In this document: one piece after another, positions 63,752-64,000 of the stretch
Position numbering within the stretch: the first letter of the stretch is position 1
How the letters are laid out: each line of letters opens with the position of its first letter
Assembly (NCBI RefSeq): GCF_016808335.1
Contig: NC_053149.1
Coordinates: 36,596,118-36,660,117 of the forward strand
From: Panicum virgatum
Taxonomy: Eukaryota > Streptophyta > Magnoliopsida > Poales > Poaceae
Direction of reading: 5' to 3'
DNA length: 64,000 bases
Translations under genes and position numbers: made by a program
Notes under the pieces: generated by a model
Databases searched by the model: none
What the model was told of the DNA's origin: nothing
The model's input: only the letters and a program-made list of their open reading frames with translations

Positions 63752-64000
63752 TTAAGCACAAGATCAACCTCTCCACATCTTTTAAGAACTTTCTCCAAAT
63801 TTGCCAAGCAATTATCAAAGCTAGTACCATGCACCAAGAAATCATCCATGAATACCTCCATAATCTCTTCTATGAAATCTGAAAATATAGCCATCATGCA
63901 CCTTTGAAAAGAAGCGGGCGCATTGCACAATCCAAAAGGCATCCTCCGATATGCAAAAGTTCCATACGGGCAAGTAAACGTGGTCTTGTGTTGATCATCC
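63703..64000 (-). pseudogene. Athila-like reverse transcriptase, catalytic part (continues beyond the window)
   Basis: Open from the window edge: TFTCPYGTFAYRRMPFGL, CNAPASFQRCMMAIF, and the catalytic FMDDFLVHG (YxDD variant), then NWEKCHF. After CHF several residues normally present before LGHVIS are missing and the frame changes: a frameshifting deletion near 63735-63750. Confidence 0.92.

Larger units (their letters stand above)
57470..64000 (-). mobile_element. Athila-like Gypsy retrotransposon, 3' half (continues beyond the window)
   Basis: The 3' LTR (57470-58677), polypurine tract, an extra ORF, integrase, RNase H and part of reverse transcriptase lie on the minus strand; 5' parts lie beyond 64000. 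It interrupts the Tat gag at 57469. Lineage is inferred from the integrase text ([19 protein letters not shown]), absence of a chromodomain and presence of an ORF after pol. The pol frame has one TGA and one frameshift. Confidence 0.88.

Overview
The window reads as nuclear DNA of a grass, probably panicoid (my inference). GC-rich single-exon genes lie between long stretches of nested LTR retrotransposons, a LINE, MITEs and gene-fragment-carrying DNA transposons. No rRNA, tRNA, CRISPR array or prokaryote-style operon was seen. Only one protein-coding gene looks intact: a DRT102-like gene at 11449-12375 on the minus strand, encoding an RpiB/LacA-type sugar-phosphate isomerase domain fused to a cupin.

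Layout. 1-1692 is the 3' part of a Tekay/Del-like Gypsy LTR. 1693-2324 is a Copia-type LTR with its primer-binding site. 2325-13873 is the gene-bearing island. It holds a ~1 kb foldback element (3844-4840), two hAT-type MITEs (5306-5463 and 10710-10871), a Pack-MULE-like element (6871-7532), a Harbinger-like element (12649-13731), two decayed LEA_2/NHL-like genes (6259-6719 minus, 9692-10310 plus) and DRT102. 13889-26602 is a LINE-1-type element on the minus strand with a 15-bp target-site duplication (TSD), split by a Copia element (18298-24193, TSD CTATC). 26618-28020 holds small DNA transposons, and 28440-29350 is an LTR-like promoter region.

29748 to about 51850 is a Tat-type LTR element with a gag-like ORF and tandem repeats. 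It is split by an 18-kb Tekay/Del-like Gypsy element (30723-48776, minus, TSD TCGAT). The inside of the 18-kb element is itself rearranged: it carries an orphan LTR of a related subfamily (38090-41980), a gag-protease unit lacking reverse transcriptase and integrase, and a foreign ORF between two zinc knuckles. 51870-57469 is a mosaic of LTR and gag fragments. 57470-64000 is the 3' half of an Athila-like Gypsy element on the minus strand with an extra ORF after pol.

Working together. Apart from DRT102, the DNA is best understood as layered insertions, and three target-site duplications give the order unambiguously: LINE before Copia, Tat-like before Tekay-like, and Tat gag fragment before the Athila-like element. 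Every retroelement ORF seen carries stops or frameshifts. The most unusual signal is inside the Tekay-type LTRs: all four copies keep the same two-piece open reading frame across a GC-AG intron-like gap of about 1.05 kb, with length changes only in multiples of three. A distantly related LTR at 52.9-55.8 kb has the same arrangement.
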